DNA of 64,000 nucleotides from assembly GCA_033297075.1 (NCBI GenBank), contig MU858060.1, positions 310,001-374,000 of the forward strand. The letters run 5' to 3'. Below, one piece after another: positions 11,601 through 23,713 of the stretch (within the stretch, counting starts at the first letter, position 1; each line of letters starts with the position of its first letter). The notes beneath the pieces were generated by a model. The model searched no databases. It was not told where the DNA came from and saw only the letters and a program-made list of their open reading frames with translations. Both the position numbers and the translations under genes were made by a program. The stretch comes from Rhypophila decipiens (Eukaryota > Ascomycota > Sordariomycetes > Sordariales > Naviculisporaceae).

Positions 11601-13265
11601 ATGGAACCCGGGCCAGGGCAAGGCCCAGAACAAGACACGGCCAACAACCACGACAAAAGCACCACCACGACAGGACCAAAGATCATCCGCCCCATCCCAC
11701 GAAGACCCTTCAGCCTAGCTCTCAAATCCCCAACTCCCCCAGAAGACGACTCCTCCGCCCCAGGAACCCCACCTCTTCATCAGCAACCACATCAGCAAAA
11801 GATCACGGCCCATGATCTCCGCTTCTTGGCTATCCATAATGGCGGTGGCGGTAGCACCAGCCAGAACGAAAAAGAATCCCTCTCGGCCTCGTCTTCCATC
11901 AGTCGCGCGGCGTCCCTCATGAATCTGACCTCTTCGACACTCTTTGGAATTTACTCGCCTGAATCGCCCAACGAGCCTCAAAGCCGGAGAGGGGGATTTG
12001 ATCAGCAGCAGGGCGGTGGCGGTTACGATGACCGATTTGCAGGAGGAGGCGGCCTAGGAGGGCTGGGAGTCATCGTAGGAGGAGACGAGCCAACTACCCC
12101 GTGGGGAACAGGGGCCGAGACGCCAGCTAGACGACGACCTGGTCTGGACGAGGAGACTTACCGCCTTATGAAGAGCCGCTCTTCCGGTGTTGCCTCTTCG
12201 GGGCTGGCGTATCGAGCTCCTGCTAACTCACTGACTAGTGGGGCCGCTGGTGGTGTTGTCAGAGATAGCGCGAGGGAAGGCTCCGTGGCGATTCTCTCAT
12301 CACTTCTGGTCCGTGGGATGCTGCTTTTCGCGCTGGGTATGGGCTACGGCGTGTTGGTCACTCGCTTACCTACCAAAGCGAGGCATCACCAGCATCTTGT
12401 AGGGCAGCAGCACGACTCGGATGCTACGTCGTCCGAGTTCAATTGGGGTTATCTTGCCTTTTGGGGCTGCGCGGGCGTTGCACTTGGATGTCTGTTGCCA
12501 TGGTTTGACCAGGTATGGGAGGAGACCTTTGGAAAGAACAGTAAGAGCAAGGGAAAGCAACCTAAAGGAACTGCTGCTGCCACAAAGAAAGAAAAGAGAA
12601 ACGGACCACTTCAGGACGACAAGGATGACGGATATTTTCCATCCCCAACACCGTCCCCTCCCCGGGCGCAGGAAGGAGGTGATGGCCCTCAGTCAGCGGC
12701 AGCGGCAACACGCGCAGAGACAGACTGGGCCCTCGTGATCAGGGGAATCGGGGCCTTTGTAGGTATCGTCTTTGCCATCCGCCGTCTCCCCTGGACCTCG
12801 ACCATGCAAGTCTCGTTGACCCTCGCCATGGTAAACCCCTTTCTCTGGTACCTGGTTGATCGGTCCAAGCCCGGCTTCTTGCTCTCCGTCGCCGTGGGCG
12901 TATTTGGCTCGCTGAGCGTCATGTTACTGGGAGTCGGTGGGTTCGCGGGCGGTGTCTTGCCCGCTCCCTTCTCCTCGGCTGGGACCGCTTCGTCCTGGGG
13001 AGAGAATCTGTCGGGAGGTAGCGGTGGTTGGGCTGCTCGAAACGGCACGACGACTGCGCAACAATCACCCCATCATATGGCCAACAACAGGGCCTTTGGA
13101 CTCGGTGGACTGGAGGGGTGGTTCGCCAGTCAGGAGAATATCGAGGCTGGCGTCTGGATTCTCAGCGTGCTGTTTTGCAGCTGTGTGTGTTTTGGGAATA
13201 TCGGCCGTCGGTTGGCCTTGAATCGGTCTGCTGCTGCGAGGGGTCGGTGGGGAGGTGTGAGGTGA
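11601..13265 (+). CDS. INSIG-domain protein, ER sterol-pathway regulator
   Basis: A single exon of 554 aa. The first ~225 residues are a Pro/Ser/Gly-rich cytosolic region. Membrane segments then follow: about 230-255 (AILSSLLVRGMLLFALGMGY), about 280-303 (NWGYLAFWGCAGVALGCLLP), three closely spaced segments at about 375-450 (WALVIRGIGAFVGIVFAIR, LTLAMVNPFLWYLVD, GFLLSVAVGVFGSLSVMLLG) and one at about 515-540 (AGVWILSVLFCSCVCFGNIG). The pattern WGYLAFWGCAG...LLPWFDQVW and NPFLWYLVDRS fits the INSIG family. Insig proteins sit in the ER membrane. Mammalian ones control HMG-CoA reductase and SREBP-SCAP, and fission yeast Ins1 controls HMG-CoA reductase. A ~70-residue hydrophilic loop between the second and third segments and the long N-terminus make it much larger than animal INSIGs. 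Upstream stops support this ATG. Confidence 0.85.
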   Translation: MEPGPGQGPEQDTANNHDKSTTTTGPKIIRPIPRRPFSLALKSPTPPEDDSSAPGTPPLHQQPHQQKITAHDLRFLAIHNGGGGSTSQNEKESLSASSSISRAASLMNLTSSTLFGIYSPESPNEPQSRRGGFDQQQGGGGYDDRFAGGGGLGGLGVIVGGDEPTTPWGTGAETPARRRPGLDEETYRLMKSRSSGVASSGLAYRAPANSLTSGAAGGVVRDSAREGSVAILSSLLVRGMLLFALGMGYGVLVTRLPTKARHHQHLVGQQHDSDATSSEFNWGYLAFWGCAGVALGCLLPWFDQVWEETFGKNSKSKGKQPKGTAAATKKEKRNGPLQDDKDDGYFPSPTPSPPRAQEGGDGPQSAAAATRAETDWALVIRGIGAFVGIVFAIRRLPWTSTMQVSLTLAMVNPFLWYLVDRSKPGFLLSVAVGVFGSLSVMLLGVGGFAGGVLPAPFSSAGTASSWGENLSGGSGGWAARNGTTTAQQSPHHMANNRAFGLGGLEGWFASQENIEAGVWILSVLFCSCVCFGNIGRRLALNRSAAARGRWGGVR

Positions 13266-14533
13266 CGTGGAGGCGCAAAATAAGAGTGAGTGGGTGTGTG
13301 CGTTGCCGTGTCTTGCTGAAGTTAAGGGGTCATAGTTCCAAGTTTCCATCATTGGCGTCGGTCATTCTGGGATTGTGTGCTCTAATTATGACTTGTCACT
13401 CGGTAAGAGTGTGGCTCTCTCAAGGTTCTATCACTGGTGTTGCTCACTCTAGGAGGTTGGTTCTCTTCAGGTTCCGTCATCTAGGGATGTTTGGAGTTTC
13501 TTTTTTGGAAAAAGAAATTCCTCCAAGTCAGCAGTAAATACTTGGATGTTGTTCAGTTAATATTCGGAGTGAGCTACATGTTGGTGGATCTGGATAGGAT
13601 GAGCATACGCCATCAGATGGCGTGGTACGCTGTGGGAATATCAAGTTCATATGTTATATTCGTCCAGTGTTCTATATAATTATGTGTTATTAGTAGCAAG
13701 GTTTTGTCATATCAGCACTAGATGATCAACCTGTAATCGTTAATTAAAGATATATCTGCGCTTATTTATACATACTACGGTGGTCTTGTTACGAGAACCA
13801 CAGATATCAAGTTCATGTGCAAGACAAAATCTGCACCGGTCAATACAAGAGTCTTGGAGGATGAAATATGATATTCGTCTCCACCACTACTTTTCGGAGA
13901 CTACCTAGATACATACACATCGAGGCCATAGATACCGCTCCTAACTCTGAAACGAGATACAGGAAATTTAAGATACCAGAGCATTTACAACCCGCTAAAC
14001 ATGCCTCCTCCGCTTGGTATCCAGCTCCGACCACCAAATACACTCGAAATGACAAAAACGCCTCTTGTTCTTCTTCCCAAGATCTTATGCAAAAAAAGAC
14101 GAGGTTCATATGCGACGAGAGATGATAAAGAAGAAAAAAAAGCAAAGTAGAAAATAGGAAAAGAAAAAGAAAAACGAAAAACAGAAAAGGGGGGAATCAA
14201 AAAGACAACTCGCAACCTGGCAAGCTTGCTCGCGCAGGATATAATAAATCCTCTTTCTCTTTCGCTTTTGAATGCATCATCCAACCAATCGCTTCTGTGT
14301 GTGTGAAAAAGAGACCGAGGAACCAAGGTATCTCGATAAATGTATGGAAGAAAATGTAGATAAACAAAATGGCATGGAAATCAATGTGATATCCGTCATT
14401 AACGTCATACTCCGGACCGTCGCGGATCGAACAAAAATAGGGTATAAATGGACGGCCGATTATTAACAATAGGTAGTTGAGCTGAGGTGGTAGTAGATCT
14501 GTTTCGAGCATCGGGGGATATTTGTTGAGAAAT
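13266..14533. other. Intergenic INSIG-noxR, convergent 3' ends
   Basis: 1.27 kb between two converging genes, comparatively A+T-rich with long A runs around 14128-14200. It should contain both 3' untranslated regions. No coding signal was seen. Confidence 0.6.
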
Positions 14534-16415
14534 TTAAACTTCTTGGACCCAGAGCTGCACAATAATAATGTTAGCATATTTGATCAGACAGAAAGAAAGC
14601 GAACACGGGAACATGATAAACTGACCTCCATCTTGCCGGTCTCTTGCCTCTGCCTCTTGGCAGCATCCATCGCCGTTGACATGGCGAAGTTGAGATCCTC
14701 CTGGTCGCCGATCGTAATCTTCTCGTCACTATCTTCCTCTCTGATCTTGATCTTGAAGCGGCGGCGGAGGCCAAACTTCTCCCGGATACGGTCCACAAGG
14801 TCAGGGAACTCAATCGCCGGTCCGACAACGATGTAGCGAACTTCGTGGTTTTCGCGCGAGGAATCCATGCCGGAATGCACCTTTACGCGGATTTGACGAA
14901 CACCACCACGCTTAGAAGACGTCCGTGACGCACCCGAGATCGAGTTTGTGGGTCGGCGGTTGGACAGCATTTCGAAATCACCCTCGTCGAACGATGCATC
15001 GTCGTAGTCGCTACCCTCGGCTTCCTCCTCGATGTACTGAGGCTGTCCTCGGTTGCTCCTCTGTCCCCTGCTGTTCCTCGCATTGCCCCCAGTTCCATAC
15101 ATATCGTACAGGTCGTCATTATATGGCTCCTCTTCCTCCTCTGTTCTTCTCCTCTGCTGACGTTGAGAGAAACCACGAGTGGGCTGGGCTGATGCGGACC
15201 TAGAGGGTCTTCGTTGTGCCTGGGAACCTTCGGGTGATGTCTTCTCATAGCGGTCATTCTGTCTCGCCGCCGCGAGATTGAGCTTGGCTGGCATAGGCTT
15301 AGGTCCATTCCGAACTGAGGCGCCGCGGCTAGGCTGAGCGGGCTTGTCGTTCTCTGGTGGTGGCGTTGGCGGGAAAACGTTGCGGTTGGTGGGTGGCTCG
15401 GATTGCTGTCTCCTGCTTTGAAGGCCAGGCTTGACAAGGTTTTGAGCGGCGAAGGAAAGCGACTCGACAGGTCTGTCATCTTTGGCAGTTTGTTCAATCT
15501 GACCAGCCTAGAAGGGTGTTAGTGGCGTGACAAACGTAAAAGCGGTGGACGTTCGTAGTACAGACCTTGATCTCGGAACCGGCGAACCCGGTAAAGGCAT
15601 TGGACCGGTCTGATGCGGCTACCAATCGTGCCTTTCCAAGATAATCCTTGGTCTTCAGATTCCGCACCTTCGCTTCATTCGGCCTGTAGACAATTCCAAC
15701 AGGAATCGAGAATACCGTGTAGCCCTAAATTGAGTTAGCTGTGAGTGCTTAGACTCGAGTACCAGCCATCTCGTAATCATCATACCTCGGCTTCCTCCTT
15801 GATGGCTTCGTCAATCACATTGTGGTCCTCAGTAACCTTCTCCTTGACAGCATACGACAAATCCTGCATGCCTGCCTCTTTCTGCTGGAGGTAGATGTAA
15901 CACAGACCGCGGTTGAACAGAACCTCGCACGAGAAGAGCTTGAAGGTGAGCCCCAATTGCGCATAGTCGATCAAGGTATTGCCTCGTAGGTAGAGAAGGG
16001 TGTCGTTGAAGTTTGCCAAAGCCTCCTCGAAATCGCCCAGCAAGAAATTGGAGACGCCCTGTTGGAAATATGCGACGGCGAGATACTGATCTAGTCTGAC
16101 AGCTCGTTGGTAACACTCGACCTACACATGAAAGGGTTAGCTGGACAAAAACATCAGAAGACTTGGGACTGAACGGCGACCTACAGCTTTCTCGTGTTCT
16201 CCCAGCGTTGCGTGGATGACACCCATGTTGAAGAGGATTTTGGAGGTATCGGCGATCTTCTCGAACTCTTCCAGCGCGGCCTCGAATTCATTGTTGTCGT
16301 ACTGCGCGAGGGCAGTGACCCAAGTCTCTATTTCCTGTTGCCCAGGTGGTCAGCGTTGAGCTTGGTGGCCATGGGAGGACGAAAGCGGATAAATTCTCAC
16401 CTGTTTGAGCGACAT
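14534..16415 (-). CDS. noxR: NoxR, p67phox-like NADPH oxidase regulatory subunit
   Basis: Six exons on the minus strand: 16415-16401, 16334-16185, 16121-15786, 15724-15566, 15507-14626 and 14554-14534, giving 520 aa. All introns are phase 0. The first exon encodes only MSLKQ and the last only LWVQEV. Residues 1-~165 form TPR repeats (ETWVTALAQYDNNEFEAALE, ILFNMGVIHATLGEHEKAVE, VAYFQQGVSNFLLGDFEEAL) that in p67phox-type proteins bind GTP-Rac. A conserved activation-like segment follows (GYTVFSIPVGIVYRPNEAKV). A low-complexity linker leads to a C-terminal PB1 domain (~418-514; VRQIRVKVHSG, FKIKIREEDSDEKITIGDQE). Fungal NoxR activates the NoxA/NoxB superoxide-generating oxidases at hyphal tips and during differentiation; the PB1 domain contacts Cdc24/Bem1-type partners. 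The length is usual for the family. Confidence 0.95.
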
Positions 16416-19400
16416 GTCGTTGACGCAGCCGTTGGAGCCGCTTGGGCTACTTTTTCTTTATTTGGGGACAAGTTTGAAGGTATTCGGAGTCTCTTGCGTG
16501 CCAGCAAGAGAGAAGAGACTAAAAGGGTGAGGATGTAGGAAGTAGGGTGGTGCTGGCTGGCAAAAGGGGACGGAAACGGGCGGCTACGTTTTGTTTGAGG
16601 GGTTGTGGGTGTATAAGTGCAGACCACAGAGTAACAAGCAGCAGGTTGGGCTCGGGCTCTGATAGGGGGAGGGTGTGGCAGGTCGGCTGCAGTGAAAGAG
16701 AAAAAAAGAGCCCCCGGGACGATGGGCAGCAAACAGGGGGGCTGGCTGGACCGAGTCAGCGATGGTGGGTGTGAACACCGAGCGTTAGCTCCTCTGGCAG
16801 GCGATATTTTCCCCGCTTCACCTCAACAGGTCCAATAACTCCAATTGGTTTTTCTCGCTTCTTCTGCTCGTTGTGGCCCAAAATAGCGGGAAAGCACGAC
16901 CACCAACCAGTAAATTGACAGCGGGCAGGAACCAAGAACCTTGGCAGGTGTGACCTAGGGCACCTAGAGCATGCGTGTGCTTGGTGATTTGCAGCTTCGC
17001 GGGATTCGACGGGCAGGTCGGCAGGATGCGAAATGTCGTGAGCGAGATAGTAGCATCCAAGAGTGTGATGGCACGATCAAATTATGTATTAGTAGTAGTG
17101 TATCCGGAGAACTGGTCGGGAAGCGCACTGCACTGGTCGACACGGTTGAAGAAGAAGAGAATATCCCGTCCCGCCTTTCCTGGAATGGCTCCTTCCTGCT
17201 GCAAGTCACACCACGATGCTTCTTGATTATGCCTCTTTTGTGCCTGCAAAATCGGAATCCTTCCTTGGCCCCGTGATCGATCTATCGATTCCTTAGGTTC
17301 GGCGGGTAGACTTTGGACAAGAGTCGTTGGAAAAAGGAGGCCGATGCAGGGAGCTTGATGTTGATATGAGCATGTAAGATGTGAGATGTGGTTCCCCAGA
17401 TTAACGAGCTAGCGTTGTCCCAGTTGAACGTATTTGGGGCTCAAAATGTAGGTACAAATGTCGATGTGCAGCCAACGGCACCACCACTAGGCCAGCAAGC
17501 GCGTGTGAATCCAAGTCCTCGGGTCCGAAAATGAATGGCTCTTGTCGTCGACGACAATGACGACGTAACGAATGTCGATTATGAGGTGACAGGAAAGACC
17601 GGTCCAGAAATCGCGGGCTCCGAAGTTTAGACTGGCAGATCATCTAGAACGAAACAAGATGGCAGGTCGAAGCATTAATGTGTTACAACGCTCTCATAAA
17701 GATATTGGCATCTCTGGTCCAAGGGAAAAAGAACATTGACTGCTGTGACAGTGACGGAGGCGCCTGCGCCGTTTGTTCTGGAGGTCTTCTCCAGTGTGAG
17801 GGGTGAATGTATGTACTCTGACTCTGCTGATACGTGACAGAGTACATTGCCTGTCTCCTCCTGTATTCTGTGGGGTCACGTCGACAAGCCCTGGGCTGAT
17901 CATGCAGGCCCAAAGCTGGGTGGATCAGGCTTGCCAGGTTGGCAAAACACGACTGATGCCTGTAGGAGGAGTACGGATCCGTATCTGGGGTTCTCTGTCA
18001 CAGGGGAAAGGTTCATCCATACAATCCATACAAGAGGACCCGATACTCGGTGCAGAGTGAAGCCCACCACCATCTTCTCCTGCTTGGAGACCCCGTACCC
18101 AGTTGGCGATACCAAGATACCCCCTTGATAACAAGAGGAAACTAAGCTCGGAGAAAGACGACGCAATCCAAGTCTGAAGAAACAACAAGCCCCGGAAACA
18201 AAGCCTAGAAGGGTGCTACAGGGTTGTTTCCTTGATGCAAATTCAATCATGATCCATATCAAGATAGAAAACAGCTCGGACGAGTCCATGATAACTTGGC
18301 AGACGAGAAGCCAACCATCTCATCTCTGAGTTTTCCCTTCTGTTTCTTAATATCTTGGCATCGTCTCGGGATACCCAGAGGACCTGAACTCGGCCATTGA
18401 CGATGTGGCCTCCGCCTGTCAACTCGAACGCATTGACGTTGAGTGATTCCCGGGCGGGATGAATAGGATCGGTCGTTTATAAGAAGAATCGAATGTTTTC
18501 AGTGTCTATCTCGAACCACCAGGATAAGGTATCCTCATTGCGTGACGGTAAAGAGTGAGGAGTTTGTTGGGCAGCACTGTCATCACATACGAACACGGAA
18601 AGGAAGTGATATCGAATGGTATGTTATTGTGCGTATCCATACAGAACCGTACAGTACCAGATGGATCGCCCGGCTCGATCTCTAAGTGCAAAGTCCAGTC
18701 CACCTCCGTCACTTGTGGAACCCCATCTTCAGCCATGTGTCTAAGTGCCATGGGCCAAATCCACACCCCAAACGCCCTTGGCGCCCCTGGTCTCTTACAG
18801 CTGAACGAATCAGAGAAGTCGCCGCTTTTCACCAACCCACGACGGTCACGGAGTCCCACGGCCTTCCGAAGTTCTCGTGACTGCAACTCCAGGAGGAGCA
18901 TCATGTACACGCAGTGATGGCTCATGGATAGCTTCACTCGAGGCCTTCTACAGGCACTCGTTGAGCGCATAATCTCGTTCTTGCCTTGGTGAGATGTGCA
19001 GACGTTGGAATAGACGATATCAGGTCGTACTCGCACTATTCCCTAAACGCCCAGCGGCTGACTCGCTAAGAGCTTACAGGCCCGTCCCAAAGGCCCGTTC
19101 CGCTGCAAGTGTCGATGGAAAATGCAAGCAATTCCACCAAGACCGAAAAAATATCTCACCCAGCGTACAAATCCAAGGTCGTCAGTAAATCCACAGCGCA
19201 GCAACTTGATTCTCTGAGTTTCCAAACTGCGAATGAAGAATACAATCAGCCAGTACTTGATGAGAGGCTTGTGCATGACGTTCTCTAGCAAGTCTGTGGA
19301 TTGAGAAACTTGAGAGTTGAGACTCGAACTCTTCAAGGGGTCAATGCAATGCGGCACCTTTGTCACAGACCTCGCGCGACCCTTGCAAATCACAGGCCGG

Positions 19401-22400
19401 GGTCTCACCATGCACCAAGTGTTCCGAGACTGGAAGCCTGGTCCCTGATTGGGCAGACCCACGACGGGAACGGCACCGCTTCTGGCACATGCATCCAGGG
19501 CGCCTAAATTCCTTTTGTCCCAGTTGGAACTCCATCAACACCATCCAATCTTTTCGCTCAACACCATTGCCATCGGCCAAAAGTCTTTATATCCCCGACA
19601 CCAATCTCTCGTGTTGCACGGGCCATGTGGCTGATATCCCCGCAGAAAACGATCTGATTCAATCTATCCGTAGCGTGGTGTTCGGTATGGAAATTGAAAT
19701 TTATTGCCTGCCCCCCATCAACATATCAAGCACATGAGGCTGCAGTCGGCTCTTTACGGATATCTTCAAGGACTGGAGGAATCCTACATGGGATTTTAAG
19801 TTACACCGACAAAACAGCATGTTGGCTTTCTCATCAAATACCGACAAACTGGCCCCCAGTGGCTGAAATCCTTCGAGCAATATGTCGCAGCTGCACTTCT
19901 CAGAGTGCATCCCAATCCGGAGTACACTACGACTGATCTCAATAAAGCTAACTTTATTCGAACGCACACTGCACCAGCACACAATATTGTGACAGTGACG
20001 GTGATAGTAACGATTTTGATAACTCCACCCATGAACGACTTTGGCGGTGAGACTGATTAGATTACATCAATTATGGATAACAATGGCGCCGCAGATTTCT
20101 TGGTCACTGTTGGGGCCAATGATCGAGTTCAAGTATCCAGTTATCATCCATCTGTCACTTCCTGTCATGGAATGATGCCAGGACGCCCTGAGAACCTGAA
20201 GCTAGCATGGTGTGTATCTCGAGGCTCTCTCTTCGAACCGTCAACTTGTCAAATCGCCGCCTGTGACACGGAGTATCCAACCACTTGAACGGGAGTTCCA
20301 CATCCAAGTATCACAGCAAACTGCTCCTGTCCTCTCTTCCTTTGGCATTGCCGGGGCCAGAAACTTGGGCCATCCCACCCAACTTTTTGTAGGATTCTGG
20401 GACTATCGGTGATCTGGCAGAAGCACGCCGACAGCCTTGTCCTTCAGCTATGGGAGAGACTCGGCCGATGTCTAGCCCATTGGAAGCTCCCAGGCGCTTA
20501 AGATCTGCGAGAGATTTACAACATGGCCAGAAAAGGGACTGTTGACATGACCACCCACAAGCAGAACTCCAGCCGGCGACGTTGCCTGTGGAACAGTCCT
20601 GCTGCGTATCAAAAGCTTCTACACGTGCATACCTTCTTACTCGCCAGGCTAATGCGGATCAATTCCCTTCGGTACATGATCCCGTCCCTGCACGCTCAGA
20701 TCGGCACCAAACCCTCGATCAACGGACGACATGTCTTCCTTTGCTTCCTTCAATGCGCAAGGCTCACTGATCAACATCAAGTTCAGCCTAGGTACGTTGT
20801 TGCTCTTCTTCCATAGATGCCAACAAAGCCAAAGGATTGAAGAGTACTGCTTTTTTTCTCGAATATCGATCCTTCTGCCCTACATGTTAGGTGTGGTCCA
20901 TGCTCTGGTCGGAGCAGGCACTGTATCATGGCGGCACCGTCGGCTATCGACCGATCGATGGCCGCAGCCCAGCCAGCCAAGCGGTTCTTCCAGCAGAATA
21001 GTCCGCACGTGCATTCGTTACCACAGGCTCGATGGCACCAGAGGAGGCACAGACGTCTTGTTGGTAACGAGGTGGTAAAGAGGAGGAAGGGGAAGCCGCA
21101 GAGGTGCAGGCAGGACCAACTGTTGTTTCGGCAGTCCTACCATTACCGGAACCATCCTGCCTTCCTGCATCCTGACGAATGCACTTGTTCTGGTCCTCTC
21201 AGGCGGCTGAAATGGAATCGTACAAAGAATTAAGCATCAGAAGACACGGACCCCGTTGCACTTTGTGGGTGACGATGTGAAATCTTACCAACAACCAACA
21301 GATACGGAAACCGGTGCCTCCTTCCCCAGTCCCGGCCAAGAGCCGAAACCACATCCGCGCGGCGTCGGCATTGCGTGCGGGAGCTACATATGTACCGTAG
21401 ATAAAACCATGCTTGAGTCCCATCGGACAAGGTTGCCCTGGATTATTAGCAGGAGCTTTGATTAAGCTTAACTGCCCAGGCATCAGTGGCATATACACCA
21501 CTAATCCGTGATCGCTATCAGGTGAAAGGGGTAGTGTTGAAGGGATCCAAACTGTAACAAACCACATAAGAAACAAGGAGGGAATCCATCATGATGGGAA
21601 CTTGTTGCATTTTTCCGTGTGTATTCGACCCCAATCCACCGGATATAGGCTACTGATTCTCTCCAGATCGACGAGGACAAGAACACATCGTGGGGGCATC
21701 CATCCATACAGTTGGACTCAATATCCAAGACAAACAAGCATACCGGCCACCAAAAACATGTTTGATGTCTTTCTAAAGCTAGGAGAAGACTGTGCAGGAG
21801 GTCCTCGCCGCTCCCTCAACTCCTCTCTTTGAACGTGTGATGATACTTGACTTGAACGGAGCAACAACCCCCTTTCTGGACGCCGGTGTGTGATTGAGTA
21901 ATTCACATTGGATACATGTATTTCTTCTTCACAGCTGCCAAGAAGCATGTAAGTTGGTTGGAAAACGAGGCCCTGAGACAGACTCGGTGAAGAATCATCC
22001 CCTTCTTCTTCTTCCTGCTCCTTTTCGGACTGAGAAACGGGGGAGATGGATTCCTTCCACGGTTCATCATCCCAAGTTGTACATGGTTCTTTGGTCTGTT
22101 CTTGACCTTGTTCGTCTGTTGGTGTTATCTTTTCCCCTTTTTTATTTCGTCTCATCACTTCTTCTCCGAGCCCCTGGGATTCCTCCCGGGGGGACGTCAT
22201 CTTAACAACCAATTTGAAGGCAGCAGGCACGGGGGTATGTCCCTGTTATACGGAGTAGTCCGAGTTTATTTCTCTGGTTGGTTGCGACGAAGGAACGGAC
22301 AAGGGGATCGATGTGCCCCTGCAAGCAAGCCTCTGGGTTTGTGCGAGGGTGTGTGTTTTGTCTCTTCTTTTTCCTTTTTTTTTTCTTTTTGTATTGCGTT

Positions 22401-22556
22401 GTGGGTATATTCGTCTCGTCGTGGTGTTGAAGTGTTTCTTCTCCTGCATGATCTACATCAGGGGCCTGTCTCTGCCTCTGCGTGTAGAACAGGACCCGAT
22501 CTCACCAACCAACCAGCCCACGCCATCAGTGTAACACATTTTCAGCAGTGCATACA

Positions 22557-22567
22557 GTACTCCGTAC
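22557..22567 (-). repeat. GTACGGAGTAC dispersed motif (inverted copy)
   Basis: Exact GTACTCCGTAC on the + strand. It is one of five exact copies of this 11-mer in the window, all in non-coding DNA. A related nine-base core, TACGGAGTA, lies at 22249-22257. Confidence 0.85.
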
Positions 22568-22903
22568 ATACCACTGTCCAGGATCATTATACCTATTCTT
22601 TGGGCACGTTTGTATCCCAGTATTACGGTACATACAGTGTTCATGCAGCTGGTTGCCCTGCCCTGGCATGATGCAACCAGCCAGCCTCCTTTTCAGCCCC
22701 CAGCCCGGCCTGCGGAACGGAGGCGGTTTCGGGTTCACTGCAGCTTTTGGCCGCCGAAAAATATAGGGGGCCGATGTGGAAGATGGGATTCTGCAAAAAC
22801 TGCAACACGAGTTTTACCAAAATCCCATGTTTGTTTCCTGTTTCCTGAATCAAAGGGGGATTTTAGGAATAGGAGAGAACAGAGTTTCCAATTTCAAAAC
22901 AGC

Positions 22904-22929
22904 CACACACACACACACACACACACACA
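22904..22929 (+). repeat. (CA)13 microsatellite
   Basis: Thirteen perfect CA dinucleotides, followed about ten bases later by a short GTCGTC/ATCGTC run. Likely length-polymorphic. Confidence 0.95.
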
Positions 22930-23713
22930 TCATTGTTGTCGTCGTCATCGTCGTCATTCATTGATACCCAGTCACAATGTTTCGTTCATCCTTTTATTCT
23001 TTGATGTTAGTGATCGTCTCAGTTGGAAACAATCACCGTACAGTAGATGATATAACATAATCCAAGGACATGTGGCTGAACCTGAAATCCCAACGGGGCG
23101 TTTTTGTGCGTTTTTTGAAACAAACGACTTTGCTTGTGTCAGGTCGGGCACACGTGGACTGGTCTTAGTTTGCGACATTTCAAAAATCTGTTGTTGGATT
23201 GATGGCTGGTGGTGACTGACCTTTTGTCGTCCTAGTATCATTGCCTCCGTGGTGTCTACTGCTGTACATATACCTACCGGTGTTGAGTCAGCACAATGAA
23301 AACCAGCTCTGCGAGCGACATGACGAAGAATGAGGCCTCGATATGTAGTTTGACGTTTGATTATCAGAAGGGGTTGCAATACCAGAGGAGAATAATGGAA
23401 CAGCATGTTGGTTGCAATGGGGAAACATATTCAGGCCATCTGCTGCAACGTGAAGTCCGTAGTGCGTACGGCGTATGCTCAACTATTGTGATGATAACGT
23501 TGAGTTAGTTGTGCCTCAAGAAGATAGCTAACCCGTACTTCCGGGAGCTTGCGGATAATTGTATACAGGCCAAGACGGTCGTCTAGGCTGGTCAAGAGGC
23601 TGGCATGGCAACCCGATTTCGCTAGAACGGTATTCTGAAATGCCAAAAGTCCCTCGCTCCTCTTAATCGCCATATCGCTCATCACTCAACAGGCCCAGTC
23701 AGCCCAGACAAGA

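Larger units (their letters stand above)
16416..23713. other. 7.3 kb gene-poor interval between noxR and CCS1
   Basis: The noxR promoter and leader occupy the left end. The rest holds no protein I recognise and no tRNA, rRNA or intact transposon. The longest open frames are 18506-19036 (-), 21718-22230 (-) and 22102-22671 (+), all with weak support. It also contains a (CA)13 microsatellite at 22904-22929 and two copies of the TACGGAGTA motif (22249-22257 and, inverted, 22557-22567). The sequence is neither strongly A+T-rich nor visibly RIP-mutated. Confidence 0.55.

Noticed and set aside
20731..20800. Protein-like start MSSFASFNAQGSLINIKFSL followed by a GTACGT donor
   Set aside because: Every nearby acceptor leads to a stop within a few codons.
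21718..22230. 170-codon minus frame with an acidic middle
   Set aside because: Its Glu run is the complement of a CTT/CTC stretch; no family resemblance, though weakly possible as a small gene.
22102..22671. 189-codon + frame in the noxR desert
   Set aside because: Low-complexity Phe/Ser-rich translation driven by T/C-rich sequence; no domain and no splice context.
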